Origin: Berberis thunbergii
Taxonomy: Eukaryota; Streptophyta; Magnoliopsida; Ranunculales; Berberidaceae
Assembly (NCBI GenBank): GCA_003290165.1
Contig: QNQO01000801.1
Span: 186,001 to 250,000, forward strand
Length of the DNA: 64,000 bases
Direction of reading: 5' to 3'
Shown here: piece after piece, positions 10,655 to 22,500 of the stretch
How the letters are laid out: each line of letters opens with the position of its first letter
Position numbering within the stretch: the stretch's first letter is position 1
Made by a program: the position numbers and the translations under genes
The notes under the pieces: generated by a model
What the model saw: the letters and a program-made list of their open reading frames with translations, nothing else
Told to the model about the DNA's origin: nothing
Databases searched by the model: none

Positions 10655-11930
10655 CTAAAAAAACACCACCATTTTTATTGAAGGACACCACCAACTCTCT
10701 TACTTTCGAAAGGACACTACCACCTTTCTGAAGGACACCCCACCTGTTGAAAGATACTATCAATATAAACAAAAAAAAACCCTAAACTCTCTTTTTCTCT
10801 CTTCTCATCTCTCCATTTTTTCCATCAATCACCACCGCCACCTCTCTTCATCCTCCTTTCCTTCACTACCACTTCACCATCGCCACCTCTCTTCCCTCCT
10901 TTTCTTCTTCTTCTTCAATCACCACCACCACCACCACACTACGACCACCTCTCCTCCTCCCCCTCTTCTTCTTCACCTCCACAAGTCACCACCGCCACCT
11001 TTCATCCCATCTCCTCCATCTTCATATTTCTATTCTCATCCTCATCCCCCTCACCTCTCTTTTTTCTCCTTCTTCTTTTTCTTTGTTTTTTCTTTTTCTT
11101 TTTATTCTTCTTTTTCTTTTTTCCCTCGCAAAGGTTCTGGCAAGTGGGGAACCTTCACTCGCAGGAACCTCCACAAGGGCAAAGGAGGAAAAAACATTGG
11201 AGAAGAAGAAGAAAGGAGAAAAAAATTGAAGAATAAAAAAACAGAGAGAAAATAAAAAGAAGAAATCTGAAGGAAAAAAGGAGAAGAACAAAAAACATAG
11301 ATGAAGGGAAGAGAGTACAAGAAGAAGAGAAAATAAAAGGAAGAAAATGAGAAAAAAGAAGAAGATTAACAAAAAAAACAAGAAATTTTTTTCTTCTTCT
11401 CCTCCTCCACTTTTTTTCTTTGTTTTTTTTCTTTTTCTTCTGTCTTCTTATTTTTCTTTTTCTTCTTATTATTTTTATTTTTGCCCTCGCGAAGGTTCTG
11501 GCAAGTGGGGAACCTCCACTCGCAAGAACCTCCACAAGGGCAAAAGAGGAAAAAAAAACATGGGAGAAAAAATTGAAGAAGAAGAAAAAAAACAGAGAGA
11601 AAATAAGAAGAAATCCGAAGGAAAAAAAGGAGAAGAACAAAAAACAAAGATGAAGGGAAGAGAGACAAGAAGAAGAGAAAATAAGAGGAAGAAAATGAGA
11701 AAAAAAGAATAACAAAAAATACAAAAACAAAGGATAAGAGGAAGTGTAGGTGGTGGAGCAGCCAACGGTGGTAGGGCGTGGTGGTGTGGCCAAAAGTTGT
11801 GGGGCAAGGTGGTGCTACTCCTGTGAAGAGAGAAGAAAAGATGGAGTAGGAAATGTGGTGGTGTCCTTCAACAGATCTCAAAAAAAGTGAGGTGGTGGTG
11901 TCCTTTAGTGAAATTGGTGGTGTTATTTAA
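10655..11930. mobile_element. Fold-back insertion with CACCACC-type inverted ends
   Basis: Left-end text (aacaccacca, gaaggacaccacc) recurs inverted at the right end (ggtggtggtgtcctt, ggtggtgtt), giving imperfect inverted ends of about 90 bp. The interior is dominated by long pyrimidine tracts on the left and purine tracts on the right of two palindromes. No coding sequence was seen; the open frames here are low-complexity. The superfamily is uncertain and no clear TSD was found. Confidence 0.5.
11040..11745. repeat. 361-bp tandem duplication with two fold-back palindromes
   Basis: A unit of about 361 bp occurs twice. In each, a palindrome (11123-11180 and 11483-11541; arms gccctcgcgaaggttctgg and its imperfect inverse) separates a pyrimidine tract from a purine tract, so each unit can fold back along most of its length. 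Confidence 0.7.
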
Positions 11931-12711
11931 TAATGACCAATACAAATCTGTTGAAATATGATGGGAGAATGTTGGATTTGGAATGATTCATATTATATAT
12001 ACTTTCCACTCAGAAATCCTTCAAAATCCACAACTTTAATAAATCAATTAAAATCTACTACTTCTTGAATACCTCCTGATTTTTGTGAACTTTTGAAAAC
12101 ATGAATTGAATACCCCCTGATTTTGATGGATTTTAAAACAATCATTTAAAATCCGAATTTGAATACCCCTAGATTTACATGTATTATTTTAAATCCTTAA
12201 TTGAATACCCCTGGATTTTAATGGATTTTAAAACCCTTCACAATCCATTAAAATCCGTAATTGAATACCACCCCCTAAGACGAAGAAAAAGAAGAGCCTT
12301 ATGGTGGAGGCAAGGGAGAGGAGGAAATGCGATTAGAAATTCTAAGACTAAAAACTAGTCTTAGGGTTAGGGTTGTTGTTCATTGGGCTTGAAGCAAGTC
12401 CACTACACTATTCGGAACAGTCCAGGATGAAACAAGACTATATTTGTATAACCGGTTCCATCCAGATTTCAACCAGTTCGGGGCCTGGAACGGGATGAAA
12501 AATTAAGAAACTATTTTGGTATGCTTTGAAATGGTCCGGAACCATACCGGTCCAGAATAGAACGTGATTGAGCTGAAATCTTGCCCAGCCCTACTTTGTA
12601 GTTGAAGATAAATTGTCATATCCACTTACTCTACTTTATCATTGTCTCCATTCTCTGTCATACCTTGTTGATTTTTGCCTAGAAAGTGATTCATTCCCTT
12701 TGTACTTGCAG

Positions 12712-13370
12712 TGCCTCCAAAACGTCCTTTCATCTACATCGTACACGTGTCATGATGATCTCAAAGAATAACAAGTTCAAACATCAATCTAGCATTGATC
12801 CGGCCCAAGTGACATCAAGCCGGCGAAGTGCAATTCGCCAGCTGGACCTGAATTACTACAACCTGCTAAGCCCACACGTCTCACAGCCATCCCCAATACT
12901 CGTAAGACCTTTTGAGGCAAGTATCTCGAGGATCAGTTTCGAACAAGCAAGCCAATAGTACTTTGTCTCCAACTAGGAAATAAATATCAGTGTACGTCGT
13001 ACGTGGAAACTTCCACGTATGGACAACACTTTAATGAGGATCTATCTCCCGCATATCTAGGAGCACAGGTCTAACATGGAAACTTTCCCTTACAAGACGA
13101 CTCCTAATAAGGGAAGGATCTCCAAGAAGATCTCTTTCCCTAAACTACGCCACCGATGGCCTGGCAAAACCAGAACTCCAGCACTATAAATAAGACAGGA
13201 GGTTGGTGAATAAAGGTACATTACAAATTCCCTGTTTATAACTTTAAGCCTTCCTCAGAGCCCAGCATTGGAATGTCATCGGCTACCACACCGGTGGTTC
13301 ATGGCTCGCGTGTATTCCTTGTGTAGGTAAGCAGGTCAAGGTCAAGGGGTAACGGAAATCAACTACATCA
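12712..13370 (+). repeat. Solo LTR of a Gypsy element, related to 44980-45765
   Basis: It shares many ordered blocks with the LTR at 44980-45765: cacgtgtcatgatgatctc, ggcaagtatctcgagga, ccaactaggaa, ctataaataagacagg, caaattccctg and a closing catca (13366-13370). ctataaataag (13185-13195) is a likely TATA box. No coding sequence adjoins it, so it looks like a solo LTR. The left boundary is approximate. Confidence 0.75.
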
Positions 13371-13776
13371 CCTAAAATGAAAACACTTATTTTAGCAGTG
13401 TTTACAATGAGAAACACTATTAGCACTTGTTTTTAGTAGGTGTTAGCACTTGCTTATTCGTTTCAATGTTCGTGTAGAGCAATTACAAATTTTGCAAGAA
13501 ATTGCCATAGCAATTTTCTTTTTATAGGGTTTTTGAGGTGTGTGCTCATGCATTTGGGAAGTAGGACATTAGGCCCATATTAGCCTTGTTAACTTTGATT
13601 TACACATATTAGTAAAAATTATCAAGCTTAAAATTTTTGATCTAATATACCCAACACATTTCTCGCACACGATTCGTGCAATAAACACATGCTAATGTTC
13701 CTATTAGAGATTCTAGTACATGAACCTCTTATTGGTGTGTCCCCCCTAAAGTCCTAGCAAGAATGATATTTGGGAG
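13371..13776. other. Unassigned AT-rich spacer
   Basis: Only a short local repeat of agcacttg-type words near 13420-13460 is visible; no gene or element was recognised. Confidence 0.5.
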
Positions 13777-16609
13777 TTTTTTTTTTTTTTTTTGAAGAAG
13801 CATTATGCATAAATATAAGTAACAATTACATAGTTTAAATTGCAGTATGAGCGAGGTTATGGGCCTCATAATTGAGATCCCTACTTGTGTACATGCATAC
13901 CCAACTATTAAGTAATACAAGTAGACATTTAATACTACATACAAAAGGTGTCCAAACACACTTAGACACAAAAGAAGGGCAAACGTCATCCATAGCGAGT
14001 GCCCGTAAAAAGTTTGTAGAATCATTAAAAACTATGCCAGTTTTCCACCTTTGGGCTTGAATAAGCATAAGTGTCGCTTATCTTGCAAAAAGTTCTGCCA
14101 TTGTGCTATCCAAGACCTGACTCTAGATTGTACTAGCCACCGTAGCGAGAACATGTCCTTCAAGATCCATAGCTATGACACCCACCGTGCCCAGCTTAGA
14201 ATGGTCAAAGAAGCAAGCATCAAAGCTAACAATGACTGTATCCGGGTCAAGTGAGTCCCAAGATTGACTAGAAGAAGAAATGGTGGAATTTGAAGTGTGA
14301 GATCTGGCAAACTCAAATTGTTTCCGATAAGATCAGGCCTACTAACTACATGAGTAGTGGTTGAGCTCAAGGAGTCATTTCTAGGAGAAGGAATAGTTTG
14401 ATGATTAAGGTCAATATGGGCAGAGCTGATAAACTGAGGGATATTTGTGAGGGTCATATTGGTGTGAGCAGTATCAGGTGTAAACCATTGGGCGGCCCCA
14501 GATGACCAAAGGACATGGAGGGCTCAAGTGAAAGCTTGAATGCTAAATTTGGCTTTGTTGAAGATGATGTCATTTTGAAGTCTCCAAATTGAAAGAAGTG
14601 TAGCTAGAAATTGGGAAAAAAAACTCATACGTGGATGTGTGGTGTTCTCTTGTCGTTTTCCAAACTACTTTGAAAAATGTGTTGATGGAGGGAGGTTGGA
14701 TAGAAGGGTGTAGCCAATCGATTGGAATAAAGGAAAGCTGCCATAATCAACTGGTGATTGGGCAAGTGATAAAAAGAAGAAGGTATGGCAGAAAACACAT
14801 CTATTATACATTGGGACATGCACCCTAACCAGGTTGGACATAGTTGGCAGAAGGTTCTGACTAAGTTTCCACAAGAAAAGCACATCGTTGGGGGAGCCTT
14901 GAGGTGCCACAAATGTCTAAGTATTTTCGGTTCGAGGGCAGATCTTGAAATGCTAGAAGAAGAACTAGCTGAAATGATGGAAAAGAAGGTGGGTACCGCG
15001 CTTTTGACTAAAAACATTCCTTTTTTGTCCCCGTTTCAGATGAGATAGTCAGACCTGGAGGTGGGACAGAGGCAAATAGTATAAATGCCTCGTACCACTG
15101 AGCCAAAGACAACTCAGAGGTCGGCGATGCAAGCTCACAGATGATTAGGTGCTAGAGAGAGGACACAATCTGCCAATATCAAGTCCGATTTTACCCAAGC
15201 ATCATATCAGAGGTTTATATTATTTCCTGAAAGAACTTGCCAATGGATAAACCTTTTCATTGTGTGAAGTGTTTTAAGGGTGCCACGCCAGGCAAAGAAA
15301 GCCGGAGAAAGGGATTTGACTAGTTGGAACATGGTTTTGGTGGGATAATAAATGGTTTTGCAAAGTTGAGATCGCAAGGAGAGAGGAGAGGAAAATGTCG
15401 ACCAAATGGCTTTTGCCAAAAGAGCAAAGTTTTTGTTCCTAGAAGTAGGAATATTGAGACCACCCTTGATTTTGGGGGAAGTAATTCTCTCCCAAGTACA
15501 CAGATGTTTAGCGCGACCTTGTTCATTACCGTTCCACCAAAAGTTCCGGGCAAGTGTGTCAATTTTGTTTAACATACTGGAGGGGAGAAGGAAAGTCTGC
15601 ATAGTGTACAGGGGGATTGAGTTGAGAACTGCCTTTATCATCACAGTTCTTCTTACCTGAGAGTGGACTTTGGATTTCCATGACGCGGGTTTGGTGGAAA
15701 TTTTATCCTTGATGAATTGGAAATTGATGACTTTATGATAGGAAAACAAGAGTGGGGAGCCCAGTTATTTGTCTTTTGAGTTAAAATTTTTGGCTCCCAA
15801 GATTCTATTGATCATCTTAGCATGTTTGGGATGGACATTGGAGCTGAAGAAGATAGACGACTTATCAAAATTAACCCCTTGTCTCGAGGCCCTGCAGTAG
15901 TGAGACATGACGTCTTTGACCGAGTTGGCCTCTGAAAGTGAGGTCTGACAAAAAAGGAGCAAGTCATCAGTGTAAAGGAAGTGGCTAATGGAAGGGTATC
16001 ACCGCCTGCTTTTGATATTGTGGATCTCTCTATTAGCCTCGACCACCAAGATGAACAGATAAGATGACAAAGGGTCTCCCTGTCGAATACCCCAAGAGGG
16101 GGTAATGGGTGGTAGAGGAACCCCATTTAAAAGGAAGCGAAGGGATGTGGAGGAGATACATTGATTAATCAGCGCAATTCAGTCGTCAGAGAAACTCAAT
16201 TGTATGAAGATTTGTAGAAGAAAATACCATTTGATCCTATCATATGTTTTAGCCATATCGATTTTCAAGGCCATCCCATCTTGGGATTTTCGTTTAGAAA
16301 ATTTCATTTGACTAAAGGTTTCATGGGTAGTGGAGATATTATCCGAGATAGATCGACATTTCAAGAAGGCGCGCTGGTTGGGGGAGATAATGTTATCTAA
16401 CAAGGGTTTAAGGTGGTTAGCTAAGATTTTTGAAATGATTTTGTAGATAACATTGCAGAGGCCCATAGGGCGAAATTTGTCAGAAGTAGGGGGTTGGTCA
16501 CTTTAGGTAGGAGCGCTAAGAAAGTGTCGTTGAGTTTAGGGTCCAGCTCCTCAAACGAGAAAAAATGTTGAACTACCTTGATGACATGACTCCCAACGAT
16601 GTCCCAGTA

Positions 16610-16812
16610 TCATCATCATCAAACCCCATTCCCGATATTTTCGGGGTTGGCTACATGGATTTTGGTTCTCCAAGCAATGCGGTCTTTGCACATATCCTCG
16701 CCTAATCCAAGCTCAATGATATCTTCATTCACCGCCTTCATCCAAGTTTTCAACGGTTGTCCCCTCCGTCTACACCCTCCATTAACTTGTCAATCTACAC
16801 CCTCCATTAATG
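16610..16812 (-). mobile_element. 5'-truncated RTE-type LINE tail, 12-bp TSD
   Basis: The insertion is bounded by gatgtcccagta at 16598-16609 and 16813-16824, a perfect 12-bp TSD. On the minus strand it reads as the C-terminus of an RTE-clade reverse transcriptase protein (GQPLKTWMKAVNEDIIELGL, then CKDRIAWRTKIHVANPE), ending in a (TGA)n tail as RTE elements do. It splits the host LINE reverse transcriptase after QHYWDI. A short internal direct repeat (tctacaccctccatta, twice) is present. Confidence 0.8.
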
Positions 16813-17801
16813 ATGTCCCAGTAGTGCTGGAAAAAAAAAACAAGGAAGCCATCAGAGCCGAGAGACTTAAGACTGCCAAAGGAGAAAATAGGCTCTCGGA
16901 TAAGGTCGCCAGTCGGGATAGCAGTCAAATATTCATTTTCCTCGGGAGAGACGACGAGTTGGAAAAGTTGAAAGATAGTAGGATCCGGTTGACGGTTTAA
17001 GGTTGTGAAAAAGGTTGAAAAGTAATTGCTCAGGATCATTCCCAATTCCTTGGATTCAGACTGCCAAGAATCATTGCGGTCTTTGAGTCAAAGGATGAGG
17101 TTAGATTTGCGACACATAATTGTAGAGAAGTGTAAAAACTTGGTATATTTATCCCCATCAATCAGCCTGGAGATTCCCGACTTATTGCACCAAAACATTT
17201 TTTCGCGGACAAGGAGTTTCTTGAGACAAGATTCTAAGAAGGAGATGGAAGAGGCATTAGTTCTAGAAAGAGAAGCATTCTGAAGAGCATCAAACGTGGA
17301 TCTAGATTCGATGATGCAAGCGTGAATATTACGAAAAATCATATTTATTCCATCTCGATAGGGCATGGCTAAGGTTTTTGATATTGGAAAGAAATATGGG
17401 CGGGGGAAGGCCATGTCTAGGTGGCATCCATGAGCGAGAAACGATGGGGCGGCATCCTGGGTCTCTAGTCCACATTTTAAAGAATTTAAAAGGTTTTGCG
17501 AATGAGGTATTGTGGTTAAGAAGCCTAAGGGAGATCGCCCGGTGATCCGAGGATGAGGCGTGGATTGAATGACAAGAAACTGAGGGAAAGAGTGTTAATC
17601 ACTCGGCCGTAGCAAAAACCCTACCAAGTTTAGCTTTGATGACATGTTTGTCTTGACACTTGTTCGACCAAGTAAACTGAGATTCTTTAAGAGGGAGATC
17701 TATAAGTTGGTTGGTGTCCACAAAATCACGAAAATGGTGTAGTGAAGCGAAAAATGGAGCCAACCCACCAAGTTTTTCTGAGAGGGTATAAATAGCATTC
17801 A

Positions 17802-18442
17802 TGTAACGACCCGATCCGCACAGTAAGATATTGTCCGCTTTGGGCCCAACCGGCCCGCACGGCTTTAAAAGGCCTCTATCTATGGGGATCCAACCTCGCA
17901 CATATATAGCACATAACCATCCCGCACCCAGGCGATGTGGGACTATGATCCCCCTTGGTAGCTAGCCCAATCCCTCTTGGGATCCACGGGCCTGTTGGGC
18001 CTATTGGGCTCCAACCCTCACCCTCACCCTCCCCCTCAGGTCCGCCCACACAAGGGTCTCACAGTCCACCCCCCTTAAGTCCCAACGTCCTCGTTGGCCA
18101 CACAGGCACAACGTCCACGTTGCCCGAGGGTCCACCTCCACGTGGCACACTTCCGGCTGGGTCAGGCTCTGATACCATTCTGTAACGACCCGATCCGCAC
18201 AGTAAGATATTGTCCGCTTTGGGCCCAACCGGCCCGCACGGCTTTAAAAGGCCTCTATCTATGGGGATCCAACCTCGCACATATATAGCACATAACCATC
18301 CCGCACCCAGGCGATGTGGGACTATGATCCCCCTTGGTAGCTAGCCCAACCCCTCTTGGGATCCACGGGCCTGTTGGGCCTATTGGGCTCCAACCCTCAC
18401 CCTCACCCTCCCCCTCAGGTCCGCCCACACAAAGGTCTCACA
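17802..18442 (-). mobile_element. TRIM retrotransposon A, complete, 5-bp TSD
   Basis: Two 262-bp direct repeats (17802-18063 and 18181-18442) differ at only about two positions. On the minus strand they start TGTGAGACC and end CGTTACA. Between them lie about 117 bp with a tRNA-Met primer-binding site (ggctctgatacca on the plus strand, 18163-18176) and a polypurine tract (aaggggggtggac on the minus strand) next to the 3' LTR. The flanks are attca at 17797-17801 and 18443-18447, a perfect 5-bp TSD. No coding capacity is present. This is a terminal-repeat retrotransposon in miniature, inserted in the LINE endonuclease. The near-identical LTRs indicate a recent insertion. Confidence 0.93.
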
Positions 18443-18962
18443 ATTCACGTCTCCTATAATGACTCCCGGAAGAGTCTGACATTGATACACATGTAGCATA
18501 GTAGTCCAAAAATGAACCCGACGCGCCGGATTTGGTTCGCCATAGATAAAAAGAGCTGACCATGGATTAGTAGCATAATAATCTGAAATGGTGCAATTAA
18601 AGTAGTATTTACAAAAGGAAATAACTGTGAGATGGATACTTTCCTTCCAAAAGAGAGCTATACCTTCAGACTGTGCTAGCGCGGGTACTGAGATTCCATG
18701 TCGGAAGCCGAGTCTTTGGCAGATACGGTCCATTATAGCAGAACTGGCATTTGTTTCAAACAAAAAGAGGATATCTACATTGGACTGTTTGGAGAGTGTC
18801 TTTATAATTCGAAACGTCTTGGGAGACCCTGCGCCTCTAACGTTTCAAGAAAGTATCATGGGGATTGGGGCAACCTAACCGAGGCGATTGTCGGGGCCTT
18901 AGTAGTCTGGTTCGAATCAGAAATATGAAGTTTGTCAAGCACTCTGGATCCAAGACAGTGGT

Positions 18963-19516
18963 TGTGGAGACCCTTGTGTGGGCTAACCTGAGGGGGAGGG
19001 TGAGAGTTGAAGCTCAATAGGCCCAGGCCCAAGAGGGTTGGCAAACTACAAAGCGGAGAGATAGTCTCACATCGCCTGGGTACAGAAGGGGAATGTGCTA
19101 TATATGTGCGAGGTTGGATCCTCATAGTAAAAGGCATTTTAAAGACTTGCCCCCCGGTTGGACCCAAAGCGGACAATATCTTATTGTGCGAATCGGGTCG
19201 TTACAGAATGGTATCAGAGCCTGACCCAGCCAAAAGTGTGCCGACGTTGACGTTGGGCCCCAAGGGGGTGGACTGTGGAGACCCTTGTGTGAGTGGACCT
19301 AAGGGGGAGGGTGAGGGTTGGAGCCTAATAGACCCAGACACAAGAGGGTTGACAAGCTATAAAGGGGAGAGATAGTCCCACATCGCCTAGATGCGGAAGG
19401 GGGATGTTCTATATATGTACGAGGTTGAATCCCCATAGTAAGAGACCTTTTAAAGTCGTGCGGACCGGTTGAACCCAAAGCGGACAATATCTTAATGTAC
19501 AGATCGAATCGTTACA
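18963..19516 (+). mobile_element. TRIM retrotransposon B, same family, opposite orientation
   Basis: LTRs are 18963-19205 and 19274-19516 (243 bp each; TGTGGAGACCC to CGTTACA). The interior of about 68 bp holds the primer-binding site tggtatcagagcc (19209-19221) and a polypurine tract (caagggggtggac). Sequence agrees with TRIM A but with many substitutions between its own LTRs, so this copy is older. The flanks gtggt and atggc match at only three of five bases. It lies in the LINE between ORF1 and ORF2. Confidence 0.9.
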
Positions 19517-19519
19517 ATG

Positions 19520-22500
19520 GCCATAGATTGTGGTCGTTGGAATGAGTTGGCCCATAAATGTTATCTAATCCGAAAAACCACTCGTAGCTGGTGTTGTGCG
19601 GGCAGAGATGGCATGCTGAGCTTCATTGGCTGAGAGTTGTTGCTGTGACATCTGTTTTTGGCCTTACTGTTGCCGGAGGAAGAGTCTTGGTCAGGAGTCC
19701 ATTTCCGCTTCCCCAAATGTAAGGCCACCTCTCTGCGAGCTTGGGCAACAGCACTAGCTGATACCAAGTCATTTTGAATGTGATTCATGGCTAAAGGAGT
19801 AGCCTGAGAACATTCATGTCCGGCTGAATGAGCAATATCTAAGGTAGCAGTGAGCATACTTTTGAAAGTAGAGGATGGATGCTTAGCCCTGTGAGAGGAA
19901 ACTGAGGTGCTCCGAAATGCTCTACCAGAATAAGAGTTTTGATTCTGCCTAGATTTTGTTGTACCAGGAACATGAGAGGGAACTGTGGCTGAAGAGAGAG
20001 TAGCCTGAGTAGTTCTACCCCTAGAACTCGCGAGTGAGTAGTTGTAGCAGTATTAATCAGCTTAGAGGTAGGAGTTGTAGTTGTTGTATGAGCTGAAGCC
20101 AAATTAGGAGACTTTGGAAGTGTCGTTGAAAGAGGCAGATGCTGCTAGGGATGGCAACGGGGTGGATTGGGGCGGATTTAAGCAAATCCATCCCCGCCCC
20201 ACTGAGGATTGCGGGGATAAAAATCCGCCCCGCATATCCGTTTATCAATAATGTTCAAAACCTCCCCCGCTCCAGACGGATTTACGGATATCCGCCCCGC
20301 CCCGAATATTCGCATAAAATACATTTATTGATAGATTTTGATTCCCCGCCCAACCAATCCGCCCCGCAAATAGCATACAACAAATTTACACTACAGATAG
20401 CATATTTTACATGCAACAAATTTACACTACAGAGTAACAGATAGCATATTTTAACATGCAATCTATCTTACATAATAGCAAATAGCAATATAGCATACAC
20501 CGCAATATTTTATACATCACAGTGAAAATACTTATACACTACACTACTACCGATCATTTATACATACAACAAATTAAAAAAATACAACAAATTACAAAAA
20601 AATACATACAACAAATTACAAAAAAATACAACAAATTACAAAATATATATATATACAACAAATTTAAAAATATACAACAAATTACAAAAAAAAAATTCTA
20701 AAGATCAGATCTGACTATCTGAGTTCTCTGATCTAAAAAAATTACAACAAATTTAAAAAAAATTACATCATATTACAAAAAATTCGATCTCTGCTATATT
20801 ACAAAAAAAAAAAAACGATCTGATATCTCAGATCTGGATCAAAGATATGGATCTGGATCTGGATCTGAGATCAGATTGTAGATCTGGATCTAAGATCAGA
20901 GAAGGAGAAGGAGAAGGAGAAGGAAAGAAGGAGAAGGGGCGACGAGTGACGACGACGCCTTCGCTAGTTCGTTGTGAGATAGAAGAGGCGGCCGAGCGCT
21001 TCGCCTTCGCTGTGAGAGAGATCAGAGAAGAAGAGGCGGACGAGCTTCGCCATCGGCCCTTCGCTATGAGAGAGAAGAAGAGGCGAACGACCTCCGCCTT
21101 CGCTGTGAGCAGTGAGCCTGTGAGAGAGAAGAAGGGACAGTGAGAGAGGAGGCGGACGACGAGTCGACGACGACCCTTCCCTTCGGCCTTCGCCTTGGCT
21201 TCGTTGTGTTCACAGATCACTGTGTGTGAGAGGCAGAGAGGGAGGGAGATGGCTTCACTCCTCGGTGTGTGAGAGGCAGAGAGGCCGAGAGGGAGAGACG
21301 GGTGTGAGGGAGGGAATGAGGGAGAGGGAGGGATGAAGGGTTTAATTCGTTTATATAGGAGAAGGGTATTGTTGTAATGTTACCTTAATAAACGGATAAA
21401 CGGATGCGGATATGGCTAAATCCGTATCCGCCCCGAATAGTGAACGGATATTTTTTAGATACCCGAAAACCCATTCAGCCATATCCAAAACCGTCCTTAA
21501 CGGATTGGGTGGGGCGGATATCCGTGAATATCCGCCCACTGTCATCCCTAGATGCTGCACGAAGAGAGCCTGGACGAATTGGGCTGACTCGAGCTGGGTC
21601 CTGAATAGCATGAGCGGCTGGATCTTGAGTAGCAAGAACTGCTGGGTCTAATTCAGTTAGGTCCACAGAGTGATGAACATAACTTATTGGGCCCGAAGTT
21701 AGAGCCCGTGAATAGGAATTGATGTCTTGCATAGATAAGGCCATTAGCAGAAACCATCTGTTGGAGAGAAGGTCCACCAACTGAGAAGTGGACGCCCAAG
21801 CCTAATATTGTTGTAATTGACCCAAAGACATACCAGTCAAAGAGGGGACGTGCGTCGCGTGCGCAACGGAAGAAGTACTGGAAGTCTGGTCCTGACTCGC
21901 CACGTGGCCACTCATGTTACAGTTTGGGTATGATCCTGTGCTGCAGCCTGTTGTTGAGCTAAAAGGAAGTCCGCTTCAATTGAAGAGACAACTGACTGGG
22001 CCCCACTGGTTGAATTGTTTTTCTGATTTTCGGGGTCAACCATGTTTTTTTGAGAAGCAGGAGTAATAACTGTTGGTTGTTGGTTAACAGCAGAAGAAAT
22101 TGAGAGACGTGAAGGTCCTGTTGAGTGACACGTGGCAACCGACACACTGGTTGGAACAAGATCGTTCCTGTTTGAACTGGTTCCAAAAACTCGTTGTTCT
22201 CCTTCATGTCTGGGTCGAGCAACTGAGTGAGCACAAGAGGTGTGGAGGTTGCCTCTCCTAGCAATAGGAGCCTGAGAGTGACGGACGTGTTGTGATTTCA
22301 CTGGAGTTGGTGACTCTGTGAAGGGTTCCTTCCGTGTTTTGATGCGAGACTTGTGTGAGAAATGAAGCTGAATTGAATCTGGAGATTGTCCTTGCTAAGG
22401 AAGTTGAAGTGTTTCAAAGTAAAGGGGACAGTAACGGCCAAAAACATGGCCAGTAAAGCCACAACAGAAGCAGAAAGTAGGAGGGTTTTCATAGCAAAAT

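Larger units (their letters stand above)
9392..12275 (-). mobile_element. PIF/Harbinger element nested in the hAT element
   Basis: The ends are ggaaggggtattcaatt on the left and aattgaataccaccccc on the right, an imperfect inverted repeat, flanked by the 3-bp target duplication taa (9389-9391 and 12276-12278). Both ends continue into diverged repeats of ggattttaaa text, several times over on the right (12095-12270). PIF/Harbinger elements are known for TTA/TAA target duplications. The only transposase trace is the triplicated C-terminal fragment at 9860-10560 on the minus strand. A second fold-back insertion fills 10655-11930. Confidence 0.8.
8342..12593. mobile_element. Non-autonomous hAT element, composite, 8-bp TSD
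   Basis: The left end is taggggtgagca and the right end tgcccagcccta, together an imperfect TIR. They are flanked by ctttgcag (8334-8341) and ctttgtag (12594-12601), an 8-bp TSD with one mismatch, as expected of hAT transposition. The 5' part (8342-9030) and 3' part (12280-12593) share GGTCC/GGACC-rich text around gaaccgg. No hAT transposase remains. A minisatellite (9080-9385) and a complete PIF/Harbinger element (9392-12275) lie inside. Confidence 0.8.
13830..18859 (-). pseudogene. LINE ORF2: endonuclease, reverse transcriptase, RNase H
   Basis: The start codon is at 18857-18859 and the protein should begin MILSWNVRGAG, but the tryptophan codon is now TGA. Endonuclease motifs follow (VDILFLFETNASS, LPGVIIGD, then after TRIM A QFTWSNKCQDKHV). 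The reverse transcriptase region shows FSFGSLKSLGSDGF (14-20 residues before QHYWDI), PNQRAFLKCRSISDN, ALKIDMAKTYDRI and the catalytic box YTDD in FLYTDDLLLF at about 15957-15985. Thumb and zf-RVT sequences (LARNFWWNG at about 15530; LRHLWHLKAP at about 14915) follow, then RNase H remains ending in SRDLNYEAHNLAHTA at 13850. Frames change repeatedly, so this is a pseudogene. Plant L1 elements often have such a C-terminal RNase H. Confidence 0.85.

Noticed and set aside
11022..11881. Several long open reading frames
   Set aside because: They are low-complexity translations of purine/pyrimidine tracts, open in many frames on both strands, with no conserved domain.
17802..18442. Coding region within the 17.6-18.4 kb open frames
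   Set aside because: The open frames are translations of TRIM LTRs and repeat identically in both LTR copies.
20828..21220. Open frames in both orientations
   Set aside because: They lie in simple purine-rich sequence inside a non-autonomous hAT element.
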